Source: Bacteroidota bacterium | Lineage (GTDB): Bacteria; Bacteroidota; Bacteroidia; Bacteroidales; FEN-979 | Direction: 5' to 3' | Length of the DNA stretch: 64,000 nucleotides | Assembly (NCBI GenBank): GCA_026391805.1 | Contig: JAPLDJ010000025.1 | Coordinates: forward strand, 1-64,000 | In this document: positions 35,876 through 44,470 of the stretch, piece after piece | How positions within the stretch are numbered: the stretch's first letter is position 1 | Layout of the letters: each line of letters begins with the position of its first letter | Translations under genes and position numbers: made by a program | Notes under the pieces: model-generated | What the model was told of the DNA's origin: nothing | The model's input: only the letters and a program-made list of their open reading frames with translations | Database searches by the model: none

Positions 35876-35954
35876 GTTGGGCAACGGCTGAAATTTGTTG
35901 GGCAACCGTTAACAATTTGTTGGGCAACCGTTGATGATCCGTTGGGCAACCGTT
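35876..35954. repeat. four tandem repeats of a GTTGGGCAACCGTT unit
   Basis: Units start at 35876, 35897, 35919 and 35941, a period of 21-22 bases, close to two helical turns. Each has the core GTTGGGCAAC, which is itself nearly palindromic, usually followed by CGTT. The period is not a multiple of three, so it is not coding. It looks like an iteron array or protein-binding sites upstream of the small membrane protein gene. Confidence 0.65.
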
Positions 35955-36040
35955 TTGAATTTCCCGAAGAACAATCTAACACGATCTTTTTCAATATATT
36001 AAAAATGTTTGTGTAGGAAAGTAAAATTTTACTAAAAAAA

Positions 36041-36065
36041 CCTCCGGTGGGGGTGCCACCGGAGG
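36041..36065 (-). terminator. rho-independent terminator of the HU-like gene
   Basis: A 10-base stem, CCTCCGGTGG (36041-36050) with CCACCGGAGG (36056-36065), has a 5-base loop and, on the minus strand, seven T residues (36034-36040). It lies 20 bases past the HU-like gene stop. Confidence 0.85.
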
Positions 36066-36085
36066 GATTCTTGCCCGGAAAAAAC

Positions 36086-36466
36086 CTATACTTTGGTCGC
36101 CTCCATTTCCTTAAGCTTTTTTGCAAATTCTTTTCCGGCCCTGAACAACAACCTGAAACCAGTAATATTGGCAGATGTCAGTTCTTCAGGGGTTGCTGCT
36201 CCTTCACTTTGCAACGTGATCCTGAAAGTGCCATAATCGCCCAGGTAGACAATGTTACCGTCGATCAGGAAAAAGGGTAAGGCCTGGGTCAGGGCTTCAA
36301 GCACCGCCATTGTATCGGGGATGCTGATGGTGGTTTGCGTTCCGATCATTGTAGCGATCTTTCGCATGGTGATCTTGTCTTTATAGACCGGGTTAGCATA
36401 ATACTTCGCCGGGTCCTGCGGCTTTAAAGGGTTTATCCTTTTAGCCGGCTGAAAATTGATTGCCAT
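36086..36466 (-). CDS. HU-like DNA-binding protein, Bacteroidetes HU/HIG type
   Basis: A 126-aa protein: MAINFQPAKRINPLKPQDPAKYYANPVYKDKITMRKIATMIG, then TISIPDTMAVLEALTQALPFFLIDGNIVYLGDYGTFRITL. This is the Bacteroidetes long form of the HU/IHF fold, in which a short N-terminal extension precedes the histone-like domain, and the strand YGTFRI matches the GFGTF arm region of HU. It probably shapes DNA or acts in nucleoid organisation. A strong terminator follows, and two perfect dyads lie upstream, towards the divergent response regulator. Confidence 0.85.
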   Translation of the reverse strand: MAINFQPAKRINPLKPQDPAKYYANPVYKDKITMRKIATMIGTQTTISIPDTMAVLEALTQALPFFLIDGNIVYLGDYGTFRITLQSEGAATPEELTSANITGFRLLFRAGKEFAKKLKEMEATKV

Positions 36467-36568
36467 AATTTTGTTTTTTAAGGTTTAACATTAAAATTAT
36501 CTTGCTTCCTGCAGGAAAGCTTTGGAATATTGTGAGGTAAAAGTAATAACATGAAACAGTACGTGTCA

Positions 36569-36619
36569 ATAGGTATTTATACCTATGTTTTATCCGGATA
36601 TAGGTACTTGTACCTATAT
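36569..36619. promoter_or_regulatory. two dyads with NarL-heptamer half-sites
   Basis: ATAGGTA (36569-36575), 4 bases, TACCTAT (36580-36586) is one dyad. ATATAGGTA (36598-36606), 4 bases, TACCTATAT (36611-36619) is the second. Their centres are 31 bases apart, about three helical turns. TACCTAT fits the NarL heptamer TACYYMT. They lie between the HU-like gene and the NarL-type regulator, so either gene could be controlled here. The rest of the 361-base gap holds TATCTTCG near 36768, a near-match minus-7 box for the regulator. Confidence 0.65.
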
Positions 36620-36827
36620 ATTTTTTGTATTCATTTGTTTTTCATTGTTTTAAAAATTCTGAATATTTTTTGCAGAAATTGCTGGACCGGATGATCCTGA
36701 ATGAATTTGTTAATAAACAGGCTGAATTCTTATGTATATATTATGTTTTTTTAATTTTTCATTTTATCTTCGCACCGGGATCATGGGAAACGGCGGCAGA
36801 ATTGCTGGATTCACAAAAACCAGCACT

Positions 36828-37472
36828 ATGAATACCCGGATTCTTGTCGTGGATGATGAACACCTTATCCGTAAAGGGATCATCTCCATTCTTCATCAGT
36901 ATGAACCTCAGTGGGAGATCATGGAAGCAGGCGATGGCCGCGATGCCATCGTCAAGACCGGTATTTTTCAGCCGCAGGTGATCCTGATGGATCATACCAT
37001 GAAAATCCTCGACGGGACCTCAGCCTCCATCGTGATCTCCAAAAAATACCCTTCCGCCAATATCATCATGATCTCGAACAGGATGCGCGAAGAGATCATC
37101 ACGGACAGGCTTCCGGAAAGTGTGAAAGGATTTGTCCCGAAGATCTCCGCCGACACCGGGCTGATAAAAGCCATCCGCCGTGCCCTCAACGGCGAGTTCC
37201 GACTCCTCCGGAAAACCTTGAAAAGCACCAATCAACCAAAGGAAAAGAAGCGGTTTCAGCGGGATCCTCTGCAAAAGATCTTCACCCCGCGTGAAGCCGA
37301 GATCATTGAATTCATGCTGAAAGGATACACTTCCCGCCAGATTGCAGACAAGCTCGACATCAGCAAGCGAACCGTCGACCATCACCGTGCCAGCCTCCAC
37401 TCCCGCACCGGCACCCGCACAATGATCGAACTGATAAAATTCATAATGAATGTGCAGAGCGCCGAAAGTTAG
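36828..37472 (+). CDS. orphan NarL/FixJ-type response regulator
   Basis: Start chosen at MNTRILVVDDEHLIRKG (214 aa), the normal receiver opening; longer frames add only non-homologous residues. The receiver domain has the acidic pair VVDDE, the phospho-acceptor Asp in VILMDHTMKILDG, and the Lys in GFVPKISAD. The C-terminal LuxR HTH is FTPREAEIIEFMLKGYTSRQIADKLDISKRTVDHHRASLHSRTGTRT. No histidine kinase gene is adjacent. Two NarL-like dyads about 210 bases upstream suggest self-control or control of the divergent HU-like gene. Confidence 0.88.
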   Translation: MNTRILVVDDEHLIRKGIISILHQYEPQWEIMEAGDGRDAIVKTGIFQPQVILMDHTMKILDGTSASIVISKKYPSANIIMISNRMREEIITDRLPESVKGFVPKISADTGLIKAIRRALNGEFRLLRKTLKSTNQPKEKKRFQRDPLQKIFTPREAEIIEFMLKGYTSRQIADKLDISKRTVDHHRASLHSRTGTRTMIELIKFIMNVQSAES

Positions 37473-37480
37473 CTTGAATA

Positions 37481-37568
37481 TTTTCGCTATCTCGCTATTT
37501 TTCTCACCACAGATTTACGCAGATAACCACAGATTAGTCACAGATTATTTCGCCACCTCGCTATTTCG
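37481..37568. repeat. CGCTATTTCGCTACTT and CACAGATT interspersed repeats
   Basis: A stretch of TTCGCTATCTCGCTATTT, then CCACAGATTTACGCAGATA and CACAGATT units, then CGCCACCTCGCTATTTCGC, ends in the stop of the next gene. Related runs are at 41208-41247 and at 40195-40350. Confidence 0.5.
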
Positions 37569-39221
37569 CTACTTAATAATGCTTTCTTCAGCCAGCCTGA
37601 CTGCTGTGTAATCGGGGTTCTGTCCGCCGCTGTTGCTGTCGAGATTATACTGGTACAACGCTACGACATCAAGGTCTGATCCCGTCCATTGCCCCGGCCA
37701 GATCAGCAGGAAGGTGCGTACAGGATTGGAGCATAATTCGGCATTGACCCAGGAACCGGAATTCGCATAGATGCCCTGGTAATTATTGCCGGCAGGGGTC
37801 ACTTTCAGTTCCGGCTTATGGGTATGGCCGAAGGCCGCTATTTTATACCTTGCTGGTGAAGAAGAAGAGAGGTACTCATACGAAGCCGCCAGGAAAAGAT
37901 CCTCCGTCCCGTCAAGTATGGCCATGAGCACCGGGATCGGCAGAGGCATGGCATTCAATTGCTGGGTTGCAGGCCAGCTGTTTTCAATGGAAGCTGCATA
38001 CATGTCCCTTACGCCGTTATACGAATACATTCCTGAATACCCGTCGATACCATTCATCAGGATGTTGGCCGAATCCGGGTGACCTGTAAGGGAGTATTCC
38101 GCAAGGAGGTACTCATAAGCAAGTGTCCAGGCAACCAGGAATTCAGAGGAACCACCCGGGGCGGAACTGCTTTTCAAGGCATGTCCCGGATTTTCCATTA
38201 ATCCTTCTGCCTGAAGCCGGGAGATAAAATATCCGGGTGGCAGCATATGGCCACTGTTAACCAAAGGCTGCGGACAATTAAAGAGATCAAAACGATGACC
38301 ATGTTCCATGATGATCTCATTTACCGGCGAATAATTCCCAAGCCCGCTGACCGTTCCCTGCCAGACAACGCCCGGGATGATCTCCTCCAGGATGCTCCGG
38401 GTCAGCAGCATGTCATGATTCCCCGGCACATAAATCAGTTGGATGCTGTCGCCTGCCGCAATCTCCCTCAATTTGTTAATGACGGGAAGATTGACGGGTG
38501 AGCCGGCCACCGACAAGAAATAATCCCTGGAGTTATGAATCCCGGAAATGGTGTCGAACGGCGCTAGCCGGTAAGGGATCACCCACTCGTCGAACAGATC
38601 TCCCATAATGACCACTTGCCGGACAAGCTGGCTCGTCAGCACGGTATCCAGTAAATCGAGCAGCGCCGGTTCATTTTTACTGAACCAGCAATAGTTTCCC
38701 GCCACAGCCCTGTACTCGCCCATATGGATATCGCTGATGCACAGGATGGCATCCCGCTTTGTTTCTCCTTGTCCTCCGGTCAGTGATGTGGTCCTGGTTC
38801 TGATCTCAATGACCTTTGCAGAGGAAAAGGTGATCCCCGAAACCGATCGCAGTCCTGTCGTTATTGTTATCAGGTACCTCCATCCCGGTTTCAGGCTGAA
38901 GTCGGGCTTGAGGAACATAACAATCTTCCGGTCCAGGGAAATCAAAGTGTAAGCCGAATCCAGGGATCCGTTCATATCCGACAAAGAAATATTCCCGCGG
39001 ATGGATGCCGTATCAATCGCCTGGCTGAATTCCAGCTCAATGGTCCGTTCATGATTGTCGGCCGGGTAATATAAACCTGACTGCAACACAAGCTTCGGAA
39101 GTTCTACACTCAGGTAAACCGGTTCTGCGGGAGTTTCTTTCTTCTTGCAGGACTGGAGGAAAATGCAGACAGTAATTGCTGAAAGTATGATTACCTTCAA
39201 AAGGATACGGGATGCTTTCAT
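37569..39221 (-). CDS. metallophosphoesterase lipoprotein
   Basis: A 550-aa protein with lipobox IFLQSC. Residues about 30-150 form a beta-rich Big_5/Ig-like domain (GLYYPADNHERTIELEFSQAIDTASIRGNI). Then the calcineurin-like phosphoesterase motifs appear in order: ILCISDIHMG, VVIMGDLFDEW, IYVPGNHDML, EHGHRFDLF and IAAFGHTHKPEL, providing the two-metal site. The motif set resembles UDP-2,3-diacylglucosamine hydrolase-type enzymes, but anchoring outside the cytoplasm argues for a different, periplasmic or surface, phosphoester. Single gene. Confidence 0.85.
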   Translation of the reverse strand: MKASRILLKVIILSAITVCIFLQSCKKKETPAEPVYLSVELPKLVLQSGLYYPADNHERTIELEFSQAIDTASIRGNISLSDMNGSLDSAYTLISLDRKIVMFLKPDFSLKPGWRYLITITTGLRSVSGITFSSAKVIEIRTRTTSLTGGQGETKRDAILCISDIHMGEYRAVAGNYCWFSKNEPALLDLLDTVLTSQLVRQVVIMGDLFDEWVIPYRLAPFDTISGIHNSRDYFLSVAGSPVNLPVINKLREIAAGDSIQLIYVPGNHDMLLTRSILEEIIPGVVWQGTVSGLGNYSPVNEIIMEHGHRFDLFNCPQPLVNSGHMLPPGYFISRLQAEGLMENPGHALKSSSAPGGSSEFLVAWTLAYEYLLAEYSLTGHPDSANILMNGIDGYSGMYSYNGVRDMYAASIENSWPATQQLNAMPLPIPVLMAILDGTEDLFLAASYEYLSSSSPARYKIAAFGHTHKPELKVTPAGNNYQGIYANSGSWVNAELCSNPVRTFLLIWPGQWTGSDLDVVALYQYNLDSNSGGQNPDYTAVRLAEESIIK

Positions 39222-39440
39222 TTTTTCAGGATTTCAGAATGAAGTTGTAAAAATATGAAAACCTGCATTCCTGCATTCATCTTTCCCGCATTCCCGCATT
39301 TACATTCCCATTGTTAAATTATAAACAACTGATTCAGAGAAAGTTTAATTTAATTTTCGAACCGGATTTTTGTAAACCCGTTGTACCTTGCACACTGTTT
39401 CTGCATTAAATCAACACAGTATTAATTTAAAAATTTGAAC

Positions 39441-40175
39441 ATGAAAAGAAATATTTTCCTGGCATTGTTAACGCTATTGTCAGCATTTACAGCTTTTTCG
39501 CAATCAGCTCCGGATGCGACCCCCATGGTGATCGAGAGCCAGATGATCCTGCCGAAAACGGGGATGGAGGATAAATTCGAGGCGGCGGTCCTTGCACACA
39601 ACAAGAAGTTTCACCCCGAAGGAGCCTATGTGGCCGCCTTGCGCAAGATCGATTACGGTCCGAAGGCAGGATGGTACGTATGGGTCATGGGCCCGACCGT
39701 TTGCGGATCGCTGGATACGCGTCCGACAAAAGAGAGCGGACATGACCAGGACTGGAGCACAACGATTGAGCCGTTGGTGGCGCAGTACGGGGGAACAACC
39801 CTGTCAACCTATAACACAAATCTGTCGTACGGCCTCGATCTCTTTAAAAAATCCAAACATTACGAAATATGGATGGTGGATCTGAAGCCCGGCCAATATT
39901 ACCGGTTCAAGGCGTTGTGTGAGAAGCTGAAAAAAGTCTATGAACAAATGGGCACTACTTCTTTCGTGGTTCTGGAAAATGCTTTGCACGCACCCGGCGG
40001 ACCTGATGTTGCAATCATCTGGAGCTTTAATACCTATTCAGAATGGTACAGTGATAACGGCCCCAAAAAGGATTATGAAAAGATCTACGGTGAAGACTCA
40101 TGGCAGACGCTGATGGAGGAGTGGAAGGATATGATCGTGGATTATACGTCCGAACTTCGTTCGAACATTTTTTAA
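39441..40175 (+). CDS. exported protein of unknown function
   Basis: A 244-aa protein starting MKRNIFLALLTLLSAFTAFSQS, a clear signal peptide; the ATG at 39441 is used instead of the in-frame TTG two codons earlier. The mature part appears to hold two ferredoxin-like alpha/beta halves (IESQMILPKTGMEDKFEAAVLAHNKKFH, and YEIWMVDLKPGQYYRFKALCEKLKKVYEQ). This pattern is similar to dimeric alpha/beta-barrel (ABM/NIPSNAP-like) proteins, but no family is certain. A terminator follows. Confidence 0.6.
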   Translation: MKRNIFLALLTLLSAFTAFSQSAPDATPMVIESQMILPKTGMEDKFEAAVLAHNKKFHPEGAYVAALRKIDYGPKAGWYVWVMGPTVCGSLDTRPTKESGHDQDWSTTIEPLVAQYGGTTLSTYNTNLSYGLDLFKKSKHYEIWMVDLKPGQYYRFKALCEKLKKVYEQMGTTSFVVLENALHAPGGPDVAIIWSFNTYSEWYSDNGPKKDYEKIYGEDSWQTLMEEWKDMIVDYTSELRSNIF

Positions 40176-40197
40176 TAACCCAATTTGTTTTATCAGG

Positions 40198-40233
40198 ATA
40201 GCGAAATGGCGAAAGCTGTTTCGCTATTTTTTT
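40198..40233 (+). terminator. rho-independent terminator
   Basis: A perfect 9-base stem, ATAGCGAAA (40198-40206) with TTTCGCTAT (40219-40227), is followed by T residues at 40228-40233, just past the preceding exported-protein gene. The arms are also part of the genome's CGCTATTTCGC repeat family. The remaining 240 bases of the 304-base gap carry ATTGCGAGGAGCGCAGCGAC and CACAGATT repeats and an exact TATATTTG minus-7 box at 40448-40455 for the next gene. Confidence 0.75.
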
Positions 40234-40479
40234 ATTGCGAGCAAAGCGAAGCAATCTCCTTCGATTATTACCCGCCATTGTCATTGCGAGGAGCGCAGCG
40301 ACGAAGCAACCTAATATTTAACCACAGATTTCACAGATTACACAGATTCTTTCGCTTTTCGCCAATTAATTTCTGGGCACGTGTCAGAGATTTATCCGCC
40401 TTTGGAGGACGCACGCCTGCCATATAAGGAATCCGCCAGGAATGAATTATATTTGTTATGATAAAACAAAAAACACACT

Positions 40480-41187
40480 ATGCGGACCCGTCTGAGCAAA
40501 ATACGAGAAAAACTTCTGAAGGAAGGAAAACTGTTAAAATACCTGACCTATGCTTTTGGTGAGATTATCATCGTGGTGGTCGGGATCATCGTCGCATTGT
40601 ACCTGAACAACCGGAACCAGGAAAGAGGCAATCATAAACTGGAGATCCAGTATTATCAAAGCATGAAAACGCAACTGCAGGATGACCTGAATACGCTGAT
40701 CGATGTAATGGATTACGATCAGCACCATTTCGACCAGTTTATCTGTGCAAAGAAGTTGATTTTACTGAAGGACGAGAACCAGATGGACACGCTGGGTAAG
40801 ATCGCCCTGAAAATGGTGAGGTACGGTGATTTCAGGAGAAAAAGCAACATCTACCAGACCCTTGTGAGCAGCGGGGAGATCGTAATCATCAACAACAAAA
40901 AGATCAAGGAAAAACTGGAAAGCCTGGAACAGGATTACCTTTATATAAACCGGTTGGAGGAGAACCATGAAACGATTGTGTATTCGCACATTGTCCCGGA
41001 CCTCAGGCAGGTGATCCGGTTTGATCCTGTAAAAGTAGAGGATCCAGGCGCCTTGTACAGCTATAAGTTCCTGAATAATTTTGTTATTTTAATTACGATC
41101 ATGGCCGAAAAAAAGAAAGCCTACCTGCTGGCGGAAAAAGAAATTAAATCCATCCTTGAACTGATCGACCAGGAACTAAAAGACTAA
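40480..41187 (+). CDS. DUF6090 family membrane protein
   Basis: A 235-aa protein with the family opening: basic N-terminus (RLSKIREKLLKEGKLLKYLTYAFGE), one membrane helix (IIIVVVGIIVALYLNNRNQ), then a mostly helical, coiled-coil-like domain exposed to the periplasm. DUF6090 proteins are widespread single-helix proteins of Bacteroidota with no known role. Monocistronic. Confidence 0.78.
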   Translation: MRTRLSKIREKLLKEGKLLKYLTYAFGEIIIVVVGIIVALYLNNRNQERGNHKLEIQYYQSMKTQLQDDLNTLIDVMDYDQHHFDQFICAKKLILLKDENQMDTLGKIALKMVRYGDFRRKSNIYQTLVSSGEIVIINNKKIKEKLESLEQDYLYINRLEENHETIVYSHIVPDLRQVIRFDPVKVEDPGALYSYKFLNNFVILITIMAEKKKAYLLAEKEIKSILELIDQELKD

Positions 41188-41274
41188 TATGGGATTGACG
41201 GTGGTATATTTATTTCGCCACATCGCCTTTCGCCTTTCGCTACTTAATTGGAAGTACTCATGCACGGGTTGGGA

Positions 41275-41706
41275 CTAGGGTTTCCCCACCGTGCATTTGA
41301 TCCCGGCCATTTTGCAGACCCTGAGAATGGCTTCAACCGCCATATCCGTTGATTTTTTCGTTGCATCTTCCGAATGCTTCGACGCAACGGTGATCTGCGT
41401 CAGGCCATTCTCGAGCGAGTCGACCTGCATCGAAACCGTATAGCTCTTCGCGGTAAATTCAACAAACCGTTTGTCATTATTCCTGCTGATAACCGAGAAT
41501 TTCTTGTCCGTCGTCAGGGTATCCATGATCGCCCGGTACACACGATAGGTTTTGGCGTCAAGCATCACCGTCGAAATATCGGTCTCGGGGGTATGCATGG
41601 ATTTAACCTTTCTTACGAGGGTGACCCATTGCGCCTGGGCAGGCAGGGAAGCAAGAAGAACAATCCCGATCACGAGGAAGAATGAATAGTGTTTAACCGT
41701 TTTCAT
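41275..41706 (-). CDS. small exported protein of unknown function
   Basis: A 143-aa protein with signal peptide FFLVIGIVLLASLPAQAQ. The mature part has YRVYRAIMDTLTTDKKFSVISRNNDKRFVEFTAKSYTVSMQVDSL followed by helical TDMAVEAILRVCKMAGI, a plain alpha/beta unit like DUF3568-type or BON-like periplasmic proteins, without a certain match. Confidence 0.6.
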   Translation of the reverse strand: MKTVKHYSFFLVIGIVLLASLPAQAQWVTLVRKVKSMHTPETDISTVMLDAKTYRVYRAIMDTLTTDKKFSVISRNNDKRFVEFTAKSYTVSMQVDSLENGLTQITVASKHSEDATKKSTDMAVEAILRVCKMAGIKCTVGKP

Positions 41707-41802
41707 AGTAGTTTCTTTATATCATTGTAATCCGGTTGTATGAGAACAAATATAATAAATGTTCCTGTTATGAGGCTGTTTCAATAGATCTCCGTGAAAC
41801 TC

Positions 41803-42786
41803 TTACGCGTGTCCCAGCACCGGGTGCGGCTGGTAAAGTTCCTCCAGCTTATTTATTTCCTCCTGAGTCAACTTCACGCTTAAGGCAGCGATGGCATCTT
41901 CCAGGTGGCCGGGTTTGCTTGCCCCGATGATGGGCGAAGTGATGAACGGCTTGCTCAGCATCCAGGCCAGCGCCACCTGGGCATCCGGTACACCTTTTTG
42001 TTTTGCAACTTCACTCAGTCGGTCAACGATGTCAAAATCCGAATCCGATTTATACAACATTCTTGCATATTCATCTGTTTTGGCGCGAAGGGTTTCATTT
42101 CTTTCCTTTGACCGCTTCCCTGTCAGCAGTCCTCGCGCCAGCGGAGACCATGGAATCACCGCGATCTTCTGATCCTGGCAGAGGGGCATCATCTCCCGCT
42201 CCTCCTCGCGATAGACCAGATTATAATGATTCTGCATGGAGACAAACCGGGTCAAGCCGTGCAGATCGGCCGTGTACAAGGCCTTTGCAAACTGCCAGGC
42301 GTACATGGAGGAGGCACCGATATAGCGTGCCTTGCCTGCCTTGACAATATCGTGAAGGGCTTCCATGGTCTCTTCAATGGGCGTCTCATAATCCCAGCGG
42401 TGGATCTGGTAGAGATCAACATAATCGGTCTTCAGCCGCTTCAGGCTGTTATCAATGGAGCTCATGATGTGTTTGCGGGAAAGTCCCCGGTCATTGGGAG
42501 CCTTGCTCACCGGGTGAAACACCTTGGTGGCGATCACCACCTCGTCGCGTTTTGCAAAATCCTTCAGCGCGTTGCCAACGATCTCTTCACTGACGCCGGA
42601 GGAGTACATGTCGGCCGTGTCAAAAAAGTTGATCCCCAGCTCCAGCGCCTTCTGAATGAACGGCCGGCTCTCTTCTTCATTCAGTGTCCATTTCCACCGT
42701 TCCGACTTATTGTCGCCGTAGGTCATGGTACCGAGGCACAACCTTGACACCTTCAATCCTGTGTTGCCGAATCTTACATATTCCAT
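41803..42786 (-). CDS. aldo/keto reductase
   Basis: A 327-aa NADPH-dependent TIM-barrel oxidoreductase. The catalytic tetrad is present: Asp and Tyr in FFDTADMYSSG, Lys in VVIATKVFHP and His in DLYQIHRWD. Other family blocks are RFGNTGLKVSRLCLGTMTYG and PWSPLARGLLTGK. It belongs to the YajO/YghZ-like subgroup. Physiological substrate unknown. Single gene; a possible solo end of the palindromic repeat family (GAGGCTGTTTCAA) lies past its stop. Confidence 0.88.
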   Translation of the reverse strand: MEYVRFGNTGLKVSRLCLGTMTYGDNKSERWKWTLNEEESRPFIQKALELGINFFDTADMYSSGVSEEIVGNALKDFAKRDEVVIATKVFHPVSKAPNDRGLSRKHIMSSIDNSLKRLKTDYVDLYQIHRWDYETPIEETMEALHDIVKAGKARYIGASSMYAWQFAKALYTADLHGLTRFVSMQNHYNLVYREEEREMMPLCQDQKIAVIPWSPLARGLLTGKRSKERNETLRAKTDEYARMLYKSDSDFDIVDRLSEVAKQKGVPDAQVALAWMLSKPFITSPIIGASKPGHLEDAIAALSVKLTQEEINKLEELYQPHPVLGHA

Positions 42787-42894
42787 TTCCTGAATCTTTA
42801 TAAGTTAAATGATCTGAAAAATATGTCTCACATGCCTCAGACTGTTTCAAGACAGTCTCCACAAAATTACGACGAAAATCAGAAAAGAACCCGG

Positions 42895-44298
42895 CTAAAA
42901 GTAACTCGAGCCGTCCCAGCAATGGGTGCAGAGCTTCTCCTTGGGCAGACCGATGGCTTCCACGAGGTCATTCAGTTCCTGGTATTTCAGGCTGGTGCAT
43001 CCAAGTTTCCCGCTGATATTTTCGATCATGGCGTGGTACCTGGGAGTTCCCGGGGTGGCATATTCGTCGAGATGGGCATCCTCCTTTCCTTCCAGCTCCT
43101 TAATCGCTTTTCTTCCCGCCAGGTCGAGCGACGACCGGGAGGTGGAAAAGTTCAGGAATTCGCAGGGGAAGATCAGCGTCGGGCAGGCCGGTCTTACATG
43201 TACCTCTTTCGCCTCGTGTTCGAAGAGGATCTTCACATTGTCTTTCAGCTGTGTGCCCCTTACGATGGAATCATCGCACATGGCGATGCGTTTCCCCCGG
43301 ATGATATCCGTCGTCGGGATGAGCTTCATCTTTGCTACAAGGTCCCTTGTTTCCTGGTTCTGGGGCATGAAACTGCGCGGCCAGGTGGGCGTGTATTTGA
43401 CATATGCCCGCTTGTAGGGGATCTTTTTCTCATTGGAGTAACCGATGGCATGGGCGATTCCCGAATCGGGCACGCCGCAGGCGAAGTCCACCACGGCATC
43501 GTCCTTCCGTGCCAGGGCAGCACCGCAGCGGTAGCGGCATTCCTCGACGTTGATCCCTTCGTAGTATGAGCTCGGATAGCCGTAATAGACCCAGAGGAAG
43601 GTACAGATCTGCATTTTATCATTGGGCTTCCTTCGTTGTTCCCATCCATCCGCAGTGATGAACAGGATCTCACCAGGGCCAATGAATTTTTCGACCGAAA
43701 ATCCAAGGTTCGCAAATGAGGTGGTTTCCGAACTGAGGGCAAAGGCGGATTCCTTCTTTCCCAATACCATGGGGGTGCGGCCCAGTTTGTCGCGCGCTGC
43801 AAAAATGCCGCCGGATGTCAGGATCAGGATCGTGCATGATCCCTTTATATGATGATAAACGTTTTCAATTCCTTCTTCAAAGGAACTGCATTCATTGATA
43901 AGCAGGGCAACAAGTTCTGTCGGGCTCACTCCCATGGAGCTTGTCTCGGAGAAGTGGAGGCGCTTTTTCATGGCCCTTTCGGAAAGTTCCTGCAGGTTCA
44001 TGATCTTGCTGACGATCGCGATCGCATATTCTCCCAGGTGGGAATGGATCAGCAGGGGCTGCGATTCGGTATCGCTGATCACCCCGATCCCGCTGTTCCC
44101 GTGAAGGTGCTGAAGCTCCGGTTCGAATTTCGTCCTGAAATAGGAGTTTTCAAGATTGTGGATGAACCGTGTGAACGTTGTTCCGTCGCACACCGCCATG
44201 CCTCCCCTCCTCGTCCCAAGGTGGGAATTATAGTCTGTACCGTAGAACAGGTTGCTTACGCAATCCTGCTTTGAAATAGTCCCGAATAATCCGCCCAT
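42895..44298 (-). CDS. amidophosphoribosyltransferase homologue without the catalytic N-terminal cysteine
   Basis: A 467-aa protein starting MGGLFGTISKQDCV, the PurF position, which argues against the longer frame from 44370. PurF makes 5-phosphoribosylamine from PRPP and glutamine in purine synthesis. The PRPP loop is intact (MCDDSIVRGTQL), as are YGTDYNSHLGTRRGGMAV and RDKLGRTPMVLG. The residue after Met is Gly instead of the Cys nucleophile of Ntn amidotransferases (MCGIVG in PurF). It should therefore be unable to hydrolyse glutamine in the usual way. I recall similar MGGFFG-type proteins in other Bacteroidetes, so this may be a distinct subfamily, perhaps ammonia-dependent or regulatory. 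Confidence 0.8.
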   Translation of the reverse strand: MGGLFGTISKQDCVSNLFYGTDYNSHLGTRRGGMAVCDGTTFTRFIHNLENSYFRTKFEPELQHLHGNSGIGVISDTESQPLLIHSHLGEYAIAIVSKIMNLQELSERAMKKRLHFSETSSMGVSPTELVALLINECSSFEEGIENVYHHIKGSCTILILTSGGIFAARDKLGRTPMVLGKKESAFALSSETTSFANLGFSVEKFIGPGEILFITADGWEQRRKPNDKMQICTFLWVYYGYPSSYYEGINVEECRYRCGAALARKDDAVVDFACGVPDSGIAHAIGYSNEKKIPYKRAYVKYTPTWPRSFMPQNQETRDLVAKMKLIPTTDIIRGKRIAMCDDSIVRGTQLKDNVKILFEHEAKEVHVRPACPTLIFPCEFLNFSTSRSSLDLAGRKAIKELEGKEDAHLDEYATPGTPRYHAMIENISGKLGCTSLKYQELNDLVEAIGLPKEKLCTHCWDGSSYF

Positions 44299-44458
44299 GA
44301 TCTGAATTGTTTTACCGGTTATGAATATCATAATACCTGCAGACGGGAATCCTGGCAGGTCTATAAACAAAAAGAATGCATTTACGAGATCCCGGATAAA
44401 ATTAGGTAATTTTTAACAATATCAGTTCCCTTCCCGGGGACTACTCATTTATTTTCTT

Positions 44459-44466
44459 TATCTTTG
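44459..44466 (+). promoter_or_regulatory. exact minus-7 box immediately before a start codon
   Basis: TATCTTTG ends 4 bases before the ATG at 44471, so the transcript would have almost no leader. The same arrangement is seen at higB. Confidence 0.4.
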
Positions 44467-44470
44467 AGTT

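Noticed and set aside
35876-35954. Possible short CRISPR array
   Set aside because: The period is only 21-22 bases with an unconserved part of about 8 bases, too short for spacers, and no cas genes are present.
42787-42894. Gene between the aldo/keto reductase and the PurF-like protein
   Set aside because: The gap is about 100 bases and the frames crossing it are shadows of the two neighbouring genes.
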